Shown in pieces: positions 34,342 to 46,503 of a DNA stretch of 64,000 nucleotides. Within the stretch, counting starts at the first letter, position 1; every line of letters begins with the position of its first letter. Location: positions 75,880,272-75,944,271 of the forward strand of contig CM068385.1 of assembly GCA_034770075.1 (NCBI GenBank). Reading direction: 5' to 3'. Source of the stretch: Aralia elata (lineage: Eukaryota > Streptophyta > Magnoliopsida > Apiales > Araliaceae). The translations under genes and the position numbers were made by a program. The notes beneath the pieces were generated by a model. It saw nothing but the letters and a program-made list of their open reading frames with translations, was not told where the DNA came from and did no database searches.

Positions 34342-37300
34342 TAAAAAAAAAAGAAGAAGAAGAAGAAACAAACAAACAAACAAAATAATCCCACCTTCCT
34401 GGCACATTTTTATGTTGTACACTATTTGGGCCAAATAAGCAAGACCAAAAATCTAAAGTGCACTTTTTATCTTTTCTAAATAATAACCATTACTTAATTA
34501 TAAATAACTGATTCAAACAGATCCATTATTTAAAATAAATGTTTGATACTGAGTATTGTCGTTGATAAAATGACTATATGTCCATACTATTCATAAAAGT
34601 AGATTCCAAGACACTATATATATTAAAAATATGACTAGAACGTGGGCAAGCGTGGAGAAAAAGCTTGCATAAATCCAAGAAAACTGTCTGGACCCCTAAA
34701 GAAAGGGTAATTCCAAAGACAACACTACATCCCAAGCTCCATCTCTAGGGAGTATGGACCAGTTTTTGTGATTAGACTTGCTTTGATCTCATTAACCTTA
34801 TTTAATAAATGGACCCAACAATCTACTGGTCCAGTTTTTAACCTTTTCCCTAAGATAGTAGTAGTAATGATCTACACTAGTGTTTCGGACAAAAAAAAAA
34901 AATAGAAAACTTAATTCGTAATATAATAGAAAATTTGTTATTGACTTTATAAAGAAAAGAAAATAAAATTTAAATGTTACATTTTAGATTACTAATTTAT
35001 CTTTACATTAGTTTTATAATATTTGTAATGCGGAGGGTATGATAGAAATTATAAATGATTTGCTTATGTTATTTAATTTTTCGTCCAAATTCGTCCATTT
35101 TTGGACGGAAAACAATTTTCTGTATAATTCTTCATTGTTCATTAAAAAACTCGGTAGCAAAAAGTATTGGACAGAAAACTTGCAAGTTTTCCGTCTCCGT
35201 CCTCTTTTTTTCTTTTCTTTTTTTTTCGTCCATTTTAAAACTCTGAAACATTTTAGATTACTAATTTATCCTTACATTAGTTTTATTATATTTGTAATGC
35301 GGAGGGTATGATAGAGATTATAAATGATTTGCTTATGTTATTTAATTTTTCGTCCAAAATTGTCCATTTTTGGACAGAAAACAATTTTCTGTATATTTCT
35401 TCATTGTTCATTAAAAAACTCAGTAGCAAAAGTTTTCGGACAGAAAACTTGCGTTTTCCGTCCTCTTTTTTTTCTTTTCTTTTTTGGTCCATTTTAAAAC
35501 TTTGAAACACAGCGTAAGGAAAATAGAATATGGAAGAAGGGTTTTACCAGCTTTGAGAACATCAGCAATTGCATCTTCTGGTAATTTAGCATATCCTTGA
35601 GGATCATGAATAATTGACACTGCATCACAGTCTGAAGTGATGTACCTGCTCAATACTTTTTAGATAGCTTCAGAACTCGAAACGATAAATTACAAAATAC
35701 CCTTCAAAGAAAATTCATTGAACTTTTTTTTTTAAAAGAAAATATATATTTATTTGTGTTTACCCTTTAAAACCCCATTGTCCACGAGCAATCTTAGATA
35801 AGAGATTATAATCAGCACAATTTGGTACACCATTTACGCGGTTATAAGCACACATTATACCGCTGGCTCTCCCTTGTTGTATGCAATTCTGGAATGGAGG
35901 TTGATATGTATCGGACAGATCTTGTTTTGTCACCTATTTTTCATCGTCCAACGGTTAAAAAAAAAAAGAAAAAGCATGAGTGTTTTGTATTAAACAACTA
36001 TACATTTTAGGCATCTCAAAAAAAAAAAAAAATAAATAAACGACAAAGAGAATGCAATTATGCAAGAAAATATTAAAGTTTTCAGGAAAAGAAAGTAGCA
36101 AAAGGATTGAAACCCACTTCTGAGTATTATAAGGATTAAAGGTGTTGTTGTCACATGAATTTCAAAACAATACTAACACAAAAGGCATTCAACTTAAATT
36201 ATTAGAGAAACTTAGAAAATCAAGAAATTGAATAATTTCCATGAACCAAAAATCACAAAACCCAATGAAGAAGTTTCAATCTTTCCCCCATCCCTCCATT
36301 TAAATATTATCAATTCAAAAGGCACTAATGTCTAAGAGGAATCCAATAGTTTGAAAACTCAAAACACCATCATTGTAACAAGCAAACCGGCCAAAAGGAG
36401 AGAAATATTCTTTAGCAGCAGGACATAAGCACGTATCCCTCCGTTCCTTTTTAATTAAGGTTTTGAGAGAATATATAAAGATTAAAAAAATATGGTTAAT
36501 ATTTTGTTAGATCGATTAAATTGGATATAAAATTTCAATATTATTCTTGTAAAATTTATTGACAAGATGAAAAAAAAACGATTTGGTATTTAATGTAGTG
36601 ATGATATATGAAATTAGGTCATTAGTACTCGCTCAAATCTATAAATGACAGATAAAAAAGGAAGAAATTTTACCGTGGGAGTAATAATGGTCAAGAAGAG
36701 ATGGACTTACTTGAGCATCAAAGGCATAACGAGTGACACCATTCCATCTATCCAAATCATAGGCAGTGAAGTGCTTGCAACAAGCTGAGGCTTGAAGCTG
36801 GCCACCAGCTCTTAGTTTCCCCCCTTGAAAACTATCCCCTTGAATTCCTCTCACAAATGAAATTGCATATTTCCCACTAACCAATGGGTCTTCGCCAGGT
36901 GTCTCTTGCCCTCTCCCCCATCTTGGGTCCCTAAAAACATTTATGTTTGGTGCCCAAAATGTCATTCCCTGCGCTTCCCCTGCATTGTACACTGCTCTAG
37001 CCTCTGTTCCAATAGCCTATCATCAAAATAATCATACAATAAACAAATAAAATAAATATTTTAATTTACAAGCAAGTATATAGAAAATGACATACATAGA
37101 TAGTATTTTGTTCCGAAATGAGAGTATCATTTTAGAATTTAAAATTTATTATTAAAAGACAATTATCTTTATGTTTTCAATTTTTAAAAAAATAAATCTA
37201 GACATGGGTAATTATTTTCCCGTCAGAAAAACTCTCCTCAAATTGTTTCTTGCATTTTTAAGAGAATATAATTTTCAATATCCAAACAAAGCCTTAATTT

Positions 37301-38200
37301 ATGATGACACTAGAGAAGACTGTTGATGCGGCCAATTTCAATGCCAGAGCAAATATACATTTAGATAGATTTCTACGATTGTTTTAACGACTCTTAATTG
37401 ACACTTATTATTTGACAATATTATTTTTGCACCGACAATATCATCAGCCTCAATGAAAGAAAAGTGTTATTTCTGCACTAAAATTTTGGTATTTTGACAA
37501 GATTTCACAGACATTACATAAATGTTGTCTTGAGTCACATGATGTAAAAATATCAACAACAAAAAAAGCGAAAATATTAATTTCCAAAAAAAAAAACAAC
37601 AATTAATAATGGAAAAAATTGTGAAACAAATAAGAGAGACAAAACATTGAATGCGCCATACAATGAAGTTTTGACTGCTTTGAATTAGTAATGCAATTTC
37701 CATTTCAAGGGTCCACAAAGTATTTATGGACAAGGACTAATAAACTAAAAATGAAGTACTCCACCAATAATGGTGCTGACTCAACTCGGTAGATCTCTCA
37801 CCTGACCAATCCGATACCACAAATAGACATCAAAAGTGGCGGCAGTAAGAATAACTTGAGGAAAACTGGTGGCTCCTCTAATCGCGCCGTTGAGCTCCAC
37901 CCCAAGTCCGGCATTGGTAACGCCGTGCAAGGCTTCGGACCACCACTCATAGGCCGGGATACCGAGTCGCGGAATCGCCGGTGCTGAGTTAACGAGTTGA
38001 GCGACCTTTTCGTCTAAAGTGAGTCGGGAAACGAGGTCCCGGACTCGTTGGGTAATGGGTAGTGAGGTTTTGCAAAATGAGTAGGATTTGGTGGACGGGT
38101 TGGACGAGTCACAGGCGAATGGAGGCTGAGTCGACTCAGTTAAGATGTGGATTGATGTGAAACATAGGAGATTGATGAGAAAATAGCAATGGAGTCTCAT
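32255..38200 (-). CDS. BXL7: Beta-D-xylosidase, glycoside hydrolase family 3, six exons
   Basis: Exons in transcript order: 38200-37802, 37016-36711, 35933-35764, 35645-35548, 33896-33132, 32829-32255. All introns are GT-AG and the phases agree, giving 2,313 nt and 770 residues, the usual family length. The N-terminus MRLHCYFLINLLCF is a likely signal peptide, so the enzyme should act in the cell wall, releasing xylose (and perhaps arabinose) from xylan and related chains. The N-terminal GH3 domain has WWSEALHGV, PNINVFRDPRWGRGQETPGE, SACCKHFTAYDLDRW and YITSDCDAV, whose Asp (about residue 297) is the expected nucleophile. The acid/base Glu should be in QSQEREDFDR (about 501-503). The second GH3 domain and a fibronectin III-like end follow. 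The N-terminal and middle motifs fit the plant BXL7/BXL6 group best; the exact orthologue is not proven. No stop or frameshift is seen. Confidence 0.95.
32890..33085 (+). repeat. Intronic repeat in BXL intron 5 (copy 3)
   Basis: It fills most of the 302-bp intron 5. It has TTAGTTTTTCGTCCAAATC, a GGATGGAAAAC step, CATTAAAAAACTCAGTA near 32992 and CATCCATTTTAAAACTC at the end, in the same order and orientation as the two tandem copies in intron 4. Confidence 0.75.
34980..35509 (+). repeat. Tandem duplication of about 265 bp in BXL intron 4
   Basis: Copy 1 is 34980-35248 and copy 2 is 35249-35509. Both start CATTTTAGATTACTAATTTATC, contain GCGGAGGGTATGATAGA, the stem-loop TTTCGTCCAAA...TTTTTGGAC, and end CCATTTTAAAACT(C/T)TGAAACA. 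They are well over 90% alike by eye. A shorter relative lies in intron 5. Confidence 0.9.
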
Positions 38201-39897
38201 TTCTGTGTGATAAGAGTGAAGTAAAGAGAAGAAAAAGGAGAAGAATGGTTAGGACTTGACAGGATTAACAATTTATGTAGGTTGGACAAGGATTGACTGT
38301 TTGACTCATTTGTTAGGTTGGTGTTGTTCATTGGCCTGGTTAAAATACTAAATTGTCCTTGCAACTTTTTCCTTTCTTTCTTCAAATGGAAACAATAATT
38401 TTTTAACACAAGGGGTAGAAACTTTATATCAAAAAGTCAGTTACAGTATTCCGGTCTTAATTATGAAGTTAAGATTTTATTTTTAGTCTAGGGAAACTAA
38501 TACTCATCATATAGAGTATTCGTTACTTTTTGTCCCCTTTTTTTTTTTTTGAGAGAGAAACTTATATTTTTCATTCAACACCTCAATTAATTCTGAATAA
38601 TGCTGAGGAATAGACTCAAATTTATAATCTTACATAATAAAAGAAAAAATATTTACAGCTAAGTTAATACTTTTGATCTTAAAAACAATAATTTTATTAT
38701 GTTTGTTTTGTATACCATAATAATCAATAAAAAGTAACGCTACAAAAGATAATTTATAAAATAATATGTCGAATTATAATTATTCGATGATCTACATACA
38801 TGAGTAATTACAATTGTTATCTACTCCAACCATACATTATTTAGTGTTCACTTTTAGCTGAAATATGTACCATTAACAAATATTCTAATTTACTTGTTTG
38901 CCTGCAAAACTGAATACAATAAATGACGGGTATTTTTTTTATTTAACAATAGCCATCTTATTTGGAGGAAAGCTAGAGGTTATATTGTTCAAACGAAAAT
39001 ACATTTTTATGGATGTTTAGTTTTCCTAATTAAGGGCAAGTCCTTTTAAACAAAAATTCTCACATTTTTAGATTTTGCAATTTCATACCCAAGTTGAGAG
39101 TTTTTAGTTATGAAATTCTCAAAGGTAGTTTGATTTGGCTCGATATAAGGAGATTTAACTTTTAACTAATGAAAGATACGTTTAAACGAGTTAATTATTT
39201 TTTACCTTGTTTCTTTTGATGGATGAAAGTAAAAGTTAATTTGAATATTAAAAAATAAAATAATAAAAGAAAACCTAATATATTGTAGTTTTGTAACGTA
39301 ATGAAATATTAATATAATGATAATGTAATTTGTATGTGTAAGGGTACTTTTGTTCATATTTGTTTAATTTATGTAACTATGCAATAATAATGTGTTATTA
39401 TTATATTATAAGATTGATTGATTCATTTTATTTATTTATTTATTTTGGCTAGAATGAAATAAGATAAGTGAGTTGTAATATAATAAACAATACAAAATTA
39501 AAATTAAAATGTCACACTAAAAATAATTACCCCCTTCGTGTTAAAAATAAATAAATGTAAGATTAAGAAAATTGTTTGAGACCGAGTCATTCACTTATAT
39601 ATTTATCTATACGATTAAAAGTCATTTTACTTGCATATTTTTGTAATGAAATTAAAAATTATTTATTTTTATATTTCAGAATGAAAAGATTATCATTTTT
39701 TTCATTAGCATCACAATCGTAATGGAACATTACACTCATTTATGAATGTAATGAAAAAGTATCATGGTTACGTTAATCCTTATGCTCGTAGTTTCAGATA
39801 CGACATTAATATAGTTGGAAGAATCAAATAAGATAAAAATCACATTAACTCATCAATGTAATGAAACATTATATTATAGTCACACTAGTTTTTGAGT

Positions 39898-40065
39898 ACT
39901 TATTACAATACTAAAATATATTAATATATGGGATTTGATAAAATTATTAAAAAATCTCACTTATTACGCATCTTTCTAAAAGGTTACTATTAATACTTAT
40001 GCACGTAACTAACAATCAAAAAGTCGATATAAATATTCACAATATATATTATTTTTCAAGTTTTT
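39898..40065 (+). repeat. Dispersed AT-rich repeat, copy 2 of 3
   Basis: It contains AATCTCACTTATTACGCATC, TTAATACTTATGCACGTAACT and AAAGTCGATATAAATATTCAC, matching copies at 3461 and 42113 in order and spacing. Confidence 0.6.
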
Positions 40066-40259
40066 TTTAAACTAAACAATTCAATCAACTGAAATATATT
40101 AAAATTGTAATATGTTATAAAATATGAAAAAAAAGTATTACAATAAAAAGAATATTACAATTCTTTCAAACAAACTAACAGATAATTAGGAAAATAGTCA
40201 AGTATAATAACAACTAGTAGACACTACAGATATTCCTGAAAAATATTTTTATTCCCAAA

Positions 40260-40291
<32 letters not shown>

Positions 40292-41067
40292 CTGAACAAT
40301 TCTTCAACACGAGTAAAAAAACAAGTTACCATGATACCACCTCATCCAAATCTAAATAATCTATCTTCGTCAATCCGCGCATCGAGAAAATTTTCACAAA
40401 CAAAAAACATAATATCCAATACTCAGAAAGCAAAATCTCATAATAGATGATAATGAATCTCTCTCAAAAAAGAGAAATCAATCAATTATCTTATAGAGAA
40501 AATAAATTTCACAAAAAAAAAAAAATAAGCTCCACAATAAAGGGAGAAAATATTATTATTTGGTAATATGGGTAAAAGAAAAAAGATTAGGAGAGAGTCT
40601 CTCCAAAAATTGAAGAGCCACTTCCCAAATTTAAGACGAATGTTATGGTTTTTGGCCGGAGAGAAAAGAGCACACTAACTTCATGTAAGGTTTCAACAAA
40701 GAACAGATTTATCACACTAAGTTGACGCAAGGTTTCCACTACCCCTAATTTTTTTAGCACGCATCCCTTGTATGTTTGTTGTGCTAAATGAAGTTAGAAT
40801 TTTGTTCATATGAATGGGATAACTACTTATTTCTAGCGTTATTTTATTTATATGCTATTATTTCTAATTAGAATAAATTATATAAACATGACCAATAAAA
40901 TTAATGCTTTATATCATCTAATAGTAATATGTTATATAGGTAATTTAGGAGAAAATCAGAGATTTTAAATTCAGTATGATTAATTAAATAGTTTTATCAT
41001 GGTAAATAATAATTACAAAATTTGTTACTACACCACAAATCCTTATTTTCTTTTAAATTTACCTACA

Positions 41068-41069
41068 TG

Positions 41070-41125
<56 letters not shown>

Positions 41126-41127
41126 GT
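41068..41127 (+). repeat. AAT trinucleotide microsatellite
   Basis: About 20 copies of AAT, followed by a few interrupted copies up to about 41144. A TA dinucleotide run follows at about 41258-41300. Confidence 0.95.
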
Positions 41128-41255
41128 AATAATAATAATAAATAGCACAAAATCGTCTCTCAACTCTAAAATTTAGGACTGATCATTCGACACTAAAATT
41201 TAGGAATATAAACTATTATTTAAGATTTTACCTATTACATAAACAGATGAATATA

Positions 41256-41304
<49 letters not shown>

Positions 41305-42112
41305 TAGTACAAAATAGTCTCTCAACCCTAAAAAATTTAAGAGTGATCATTCAACCCTGAGTTTTAAAAATAGAAACCTAAAATTTAGAAAAAGAAACTA
41401 TTTTTTCATCTATTATTTGATTTCAAATCTTTTCATTTATATTCTTACTGTCATAATTATCTATTTACCACTATATCTTAATTTCATACATTTTTTTAAT
41501 TTAGTAATTAGTGTTCTTTAAAATTTATATTATTGATAACACTAATATTTAATTATATAATAAATTTTTTTTATTAAATTATATAAGTATAACTCTTTGA
41601 GATTAATTAAGATTTATCATTACATAAACAGATAAATATATAAACAAATAAATCATTAATTTAAATATGAATACTATCAATTATATTATATAAATAGATG
41701 AACTATTATTGTAGATTTTTAAATTTATTTAATTTTTTACCAATAATTAGTTATACATTAGTGGTTAAATAATATATTTTAGAAGGAAATAAATTTTTAT
41801 AAAAATTATTGTAACACAATATTAATCCATTATTATTATAATTAATATATTAGCATAGAATAATACCGTAAAATAATAATATTATAAAAAAAACGTGCTT
41901 TATACGAGATCATGAACTAGTTATTATTGAATAGTGTAAAACACTAATTTTTTAGACCATCCTTATATAATTTATTCTCATTTGTAGTAAATTAGTTCCA
42001 TGTTTATTACTAAATATATTTGTACCTGTGAATATTAGTCTAATAAAAGTATAATACTCAAAAGGGTATTATTTATATTCACCTCATTCGAGTATTAAAT
42101 AATGAGTTCTGC

Positions 42113-42300
42113 TATGTATTACGACAAATTTGTGTTGAATTACAATTGCAAAACATATTAATACATAGAATTGGATAGAATTATAAGAAGAACTCACTTA
42201 TTATACATTTCTCCAAAAATATTATCACTAATATTTATCCACATAATTAGTAATCAAAAAATCGACGTAAACATTCACAATATATATCATTTTTATTAAA
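42113..42300 (+). repeat. Dispersed AT-rich repeat, copy 3 of 3
   Basis: It contains GACAAATTTGTGTTGAATTA, GAACTCACTTATTATACATT and ATCAAAAAATCGACGTAAAC, matching copy 1 in its first half and copy 2 in its last. Confidence 0.65.
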
Positions 42301-42480
42301 TAATCTCTCGCTTAAATAACATAAGTATTAAATATTTTAAAATAAAAATAAATTGTATTATTTATCCCACATATAGTCCTTTTCTAAACAAATAGATGAG
42401 TATTATTTATTCGCTATCTTATAATTATAGTCAATAATACAATAATAAGGTGAAAAATAATTTTTCCAAATAAAAATTTA

Positions 42481-42722
42481 CTCTCTCCGTTCTCAAAAGG
42501 ATGAGTAAAGTATAATTTACACACATATTAAAAAAAGTAAAAGTAGAGAAAAAAAAGTAAAAAAAAAATTAAATTTATTCTTAGTGGTCCCATAATATTA
42601 TATAAAGTTATGAGTACTTTTAGTTTTTTTTTATATTAATGAATCCCACTAAATGACATATTTAATTTGTATTTTATATACTTTATCTTATTTTTCAATC
42701 ACCTTTTTGAGAACGGAGGGAG
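42481..42722. mobile_element. Stowaway-type MITE, 242 bp
   Basis: The ends are inverted: CTCTCTCCGTTCTCAAAAGG on the left and CCTTTTTGAGAACGGAGGGAG on the right. TA dinucleotides flank both ends. The core is AT-rich and non-coding. This matches the Tc1/mariner-derived Stowaway family, whose ends read CTCCCTCCGT. It lies 165 bp from the hAT element. Confidence 0.92.
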
Positions 42723-42894
42723 TATATCTTAAGTGAGAGTGGAAGAAGGATAAAAAAGTCAAGATGAAGGCATCCCACATAGGCTTAAATTGAACCAAGA
42801 CCATACATATTTTATACTTGGGATGAAATTGTCGCGAAGGGCCTTATTTGTTCCTTTATAACCTGTAAGCAGACCATGTACGTTTGCTCCATAT

Positions 42895-43125
42895 TAGTGG
42901 TGCACAAATGGCCTGCGGCCTGGTCTTGGTTCGGCTTGGACCCGGCCTGGTCAAAGCCTGGTCTGGTCAAAGCCTGGACCGGTCAGGCCCGGCCTGCAAG
43001 GCTAAGATCAGATCATAAATTTTTGGTAAATATCCGGCCTGGCCTGGCCTTCCAAAAAGCCCAGCTTGACCTGGACTTCGGCCTGGTCCGGCCTGTAGCC
43101 TGGACCGGCCTGACCTTCCACTTGT
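42895..43125 (+). repeat. Left terminal and subterminal repeats of the hAT element
   Basis: GGCCTGG, CGGCCTGG and AAGCCTGG occur a dozen or more times in both orientations within 230 bp. Such clustered motifs are the usual binding sites of hAT transposases. The mirrored cluster is at 47320-47520. Confidence 0.8.
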
Positions 43126-43413
43126 TTGCTAAGTTGCTCCATGGCCTGACAATTGACAAGTACTTGTTGCTGTTGCCATGCTCCATGGGCCCATGGTTGA
43201 TGCCTCCAGCAGTGATCACTTCACTGCTCAGTGCTCAGTCCCATCATCACCTTTTTCTTTCAAATTTAGTTTTTTCAACTTTAACACTTATACTCCCTCT
43301 GAATTCCGATCTCCAAACTAAAAAAATAAAATAAAAAAATTACTTCCCATACGTAAATCAAATAATTTAGCAAAAAAAAAAATCAATTGTGAGTTTTATA
43401 TATAAGTTGCATA

Positions 43414-43451
<38 letters not shown>

Positions 43452-43453
<2 letters not shown>

Positions 43454-43804
43454 TAAGGACTAAGGATCAGGTGCGGGATCCCGCATTTTGTTAAAATGCG
43501 AGATTTTTTTTTTTTTGCTTTTTTTTTAAACAACTAAAAAAATAATAATAATTATGGAAATGAAATTTTTATATAATACAATATTTTGAGCGTGATTTAG
43601 ATACATATAACAAAACATGTATGTACAGTATGCACAGAGTGTACATACATGTTTTGTTATATGTATCCAAATCACGCTCAAAACATTGTATTATGTAAAA
43701 ATTTCAGTTCCAAAATTATTTATTTATTTTTAGTTGTTTTTAAAAAAAAGCAAAAAAAAAAGTCCCGCATTTTGTTAAAATGCGGACTCCCGGACTGGAT
43801 CCTC

Positions 43805-43807
<3 letters not shown>
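43452..43807. mobile_element. Foldback MITE inside a TA microsatellite
   Basis: The two halves are inverted copies over almost their whole length. The left half has CCCGCATTTTGTTAAAATGCG, ATAATACAATATTTTGAGCG and ACATGTATGTACA; the right half has the complements in reverse order. TA repeats lie directly on both sides (43412-43451 and 43807-43854). Insertion in TA microsatellites recalls the rice Micron elements, but the sequence relation is not shown. It lies inside the hAT element. Confidence 0.85.
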
Positions 43808-43857
<50 letters not shown>

Positions 43858-43913
43858 ACACGTGTGACTTGTGAGTAGAATCAGGAATGCACAACATAAG
43901 TACACAACACTCC

Positions 43914-43948
<35 letters not shown>

Positions 43949-44189
43949 CTAATTAGTCCCATCATTACCTTTTTCATTCATAATTGTAAAATATTGAGAA
44001 TTGAAGATAAAGGAAGGAATATTTTTGAACTCTCCAGTTTCCACTTTCCCTCTTTTGCTGACTTGACTAGCTGATGGTTTCCACTTTCGAGACATCACTC
44101 CAAATTTCAATAAGCAACTGTCCAAAATTGAAGCTTGGGAGTTGAGACTTAGACATGAGTTGTCCCGCCCGTCTCAGAAAGCTGAGTAA

Positions 44190-44329
44190 AAAAAAAAATT
44201 AACGGCTACAAACAAACGGTTATATTTTGCTTCTATAAAAATCATTTATTTAACTATTAAAAAAAAAATTAACGGCTACAAACAAACGGTAATATTTTGC
44301 TTCTATAAAAATCATTTATTTAACTGCAA
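44190..44329 (+). repeat. 70-bp tandem duplication before the hAT transposase
   Basis: Two nearly identical units contain AACGGCTACAAACAAACGGT, then ATATTTTGCTTCTATAAAAA and TCATTTATTTAACT. They lie 180-320 bp before the transposase start and each has a TATA-like TCTATAAAAA, so the promoter may be doubled. Confidence 0.85.
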
Positions 44330-44511
44330 AACATTCACACTACTTACAATTCCGGTCTTTGATCAGTATTCTCTCTCTCTATTCACAATTTTCATATCTT
44401 TCTCTATATAGTATTCTGATATTCTCTAATACTTATAAAGCTTCAATTGTTATTATTATAATTCTTGATTTGTATTATTATTACATTTTTATTATTACAA
44501 ATTACAATACA

Positions 44512-46503
44512 ATGGATTTCTCTAACACTCCACAACAATTTATCCAAAATGACCCAAATATCATTATGCCTGAAAGTGTCGCTCCCGATTCGAGTACGTT
44601 ATTTCCACATCCTACCGGCGAGCAAAGTAAACGTACCGCGGCTGTTTGGGAACATTTCATCAAAGTGTGGGCTACCGAAGGTGTTAAAAAAGCCCAATGC
44701 AAAATATGTAACGCCTTATTTGGTACTAAAGGCAATAACACATTACAGCGACACTACCGTTCGTGTTTGCAAAAGCACAAACTAACCGATGAAAGCTCTC
44801 AAGCACAAATTGATCGTTCCGGTCATAATTGGAGTTATGATCAAATATTACAGAAAGAGTGGCAAGCCAAGCTAGTTATCGAGAAGGAGCTCCCGTCCAA
44901 TTTTTTTTACGATGTGCGATGTACCGATTACATTCAAGGCGCATTGCAACCGAAATATAAACAAGTAAGTAGAATGACTACTAAACGAGATTCAATTAAA
45001 TTATATAATAAAGCTAAAAATGAACTAATTGAATATTTTGATAATTTTGACGGTAAAATTTGTTTAACTAGTGATATTTGGTCTGCTAATTATCAACCCG
45101 GAGTTAGCTATATTTGTATTACCGCTCATTGGATAGATTTTGAAATGCTTATGCAAAAAAGAATTATAGGATTTGAATTTTTTGAATTACCTCATACTGG
45201 TCAAACAATATATGCTCAAATTATGTCTGTTATTCGTACTTTTAAAATTAAAGATAAAATAATGAGTATTAGTTTAGATAATGCAAGCAATAACACTAGT
45301 TCTGTTAACATGTTAAAAAATGATTTAAAGCCTGTAGTAAATGGTGCATTTTTTCATGTTAGATGTGTATGTCATATAATAAATTTAATTGTTCAATCCG
45401 GATTTAGTTACTTAGAAGACACAATATGTAAAATTCGTGTTATGATTAGTTATGTTTATGGTTCAAATAAAAGAATTCAAGAATTTAGAAATTTTTGTCA
45501 TGCAAGAGGAGAAAAATTTAAAAGAGTAAAATTTGATAATAACACTAGATGGAATAGTACATATGATTTGTTTAAAGATGTCTATAAACGTAAAAATATA
45601 CTTATGGAGTTCTATAATACACAAGCTGTTCATGATTTAATAAACCAAGACTGGGATCTACTTGGTCAACTTTTAAATATTCTTAAAGTTTTTAAAAAAC
45701 ACACAAAAATATTAAGTGGTGTTTATTATCCTACAATTCATCATGTTCTGTTTACATGTTTAGAAATAACAAATATGTTTCAAGATTTTAAATATGATCC
45801 TTTCTGGACTAACCTTATTTTGTCAATGGAAGAAAAATTTAAAAAATACTTTGAAGACATGCCAACTGTTATTACTTGTGCAGCTGCATTAAACCCAGTT
45901 ATAAAATTACAAGGTGTAAAAAGTATTTTAGAAGATATAGTAGAAAATATAGGTAGTACTAATATTGATTACATTAAAAGAAATTTTAATAAAACATTTA
46001 CTGAATTTTATGAACAATATGAATCTATATATTCTACATCTATACATGCACTGCTCCCTGCCCCTTCATCTTCTAAATATGCATAATTATTAAAATCATT
46101 ATACAAGAAACCAAAAACTTCAACACACGCAAGTAGTTTAAACGAACTTGGTTTATATTGTAGTACCGATTTTAGGGGTTTTATGACCGACCAAGAATTT
46201 GAAAATTTTAATATACTCGCTTTCTGGGAAAAACATAAACGACAATTTCCTACTTTGGCGGCGATGGCCCGTGATCTACTAACTATCCAAGCTAGTACAG
46301 TAGCTTCGGAATCTTGTTTTTCTTTATCTGGCAGGGTATTGGATGAAAAAAGAAGCAGACTTAGTCCGGAATCGTTGGAAATATGCATTTGCTATAGAGA
46401 TTATCTTGCCGCGCAAAGAAGAGTACAAGACGCAATAGACGATCAAGATAGCTCGGAAGATCTAGAAGTCGAAGCAGAAACTGCCGAAAGTTCAAATCCA
46501 TGA
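44512..46503 (+). pseudogene. hAT (Ac-like) transposase with one premature stop
   Basis: One frame runs 663 codons from ATG at 44512 to TGA at 46503 and is broken only by TAA at 46084-46086. An upstream in-frame ATG at 44359 adds a hydrophobic stretch and is less likely. A BED zinc finger is at about residues 40-85 (AVWEHF, QCKICNALF, LQRHYRSC). The catalytic domain has LTSDIWS and SISLDNASNN, with the two expected Asp, and FDNNTRWNSTYDL. The C-terminal dimerisation region after the stop has FPTLAAMARDLLTIQAST, ASESCFSLSGRVLDEKRSR and LSPESLEICICYRDY; the Glu of SES is at the usual third catalytic place. The enzyme cut and pasted this element. The stop removes the last third, including the dimerisation domain. 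Confidence 0.93.

Larger units (their letters stand above)
38201..42480. other. AT-rich intergenic DNA upstream of the xylosidase gene, no gene seen
   Basis: The first few hundred bases should contain the xylosidase promoter, read on the - strand. The rest has TA, TAA and A-rich tracts, two copies of a dispersed repeat (39898-40065 and 42113-42300), and a degenerate MITE-like end ACCCCCTTCGTGTTAAAAAT near 39530. I found no protein-like frame. Confidence 0.4.

Noticed and set aside
36420..36620. A second Stowaway MITE in xylosidase intron 2
   Set aside because: Only one end, TATCCCTCCGTTCC, is visible. I find no inverted partner, so at best it is half an element.
42876..43334. A 152-codon frame at the left end of the hAT element
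   Set aside because: It reads through GGCCTGG subterminal repeats, giving Pro-Gly-Leu-Ala-rich low-complexity sequence. It starts before the element border.
44359..44511. An upstream start for the hAT transposase
   Set aside because: The extra 51 residues are hydrophobic, read through AT-rich leader and do not look like a BED transposase N-terminus. ATG at 44512 is a better start.
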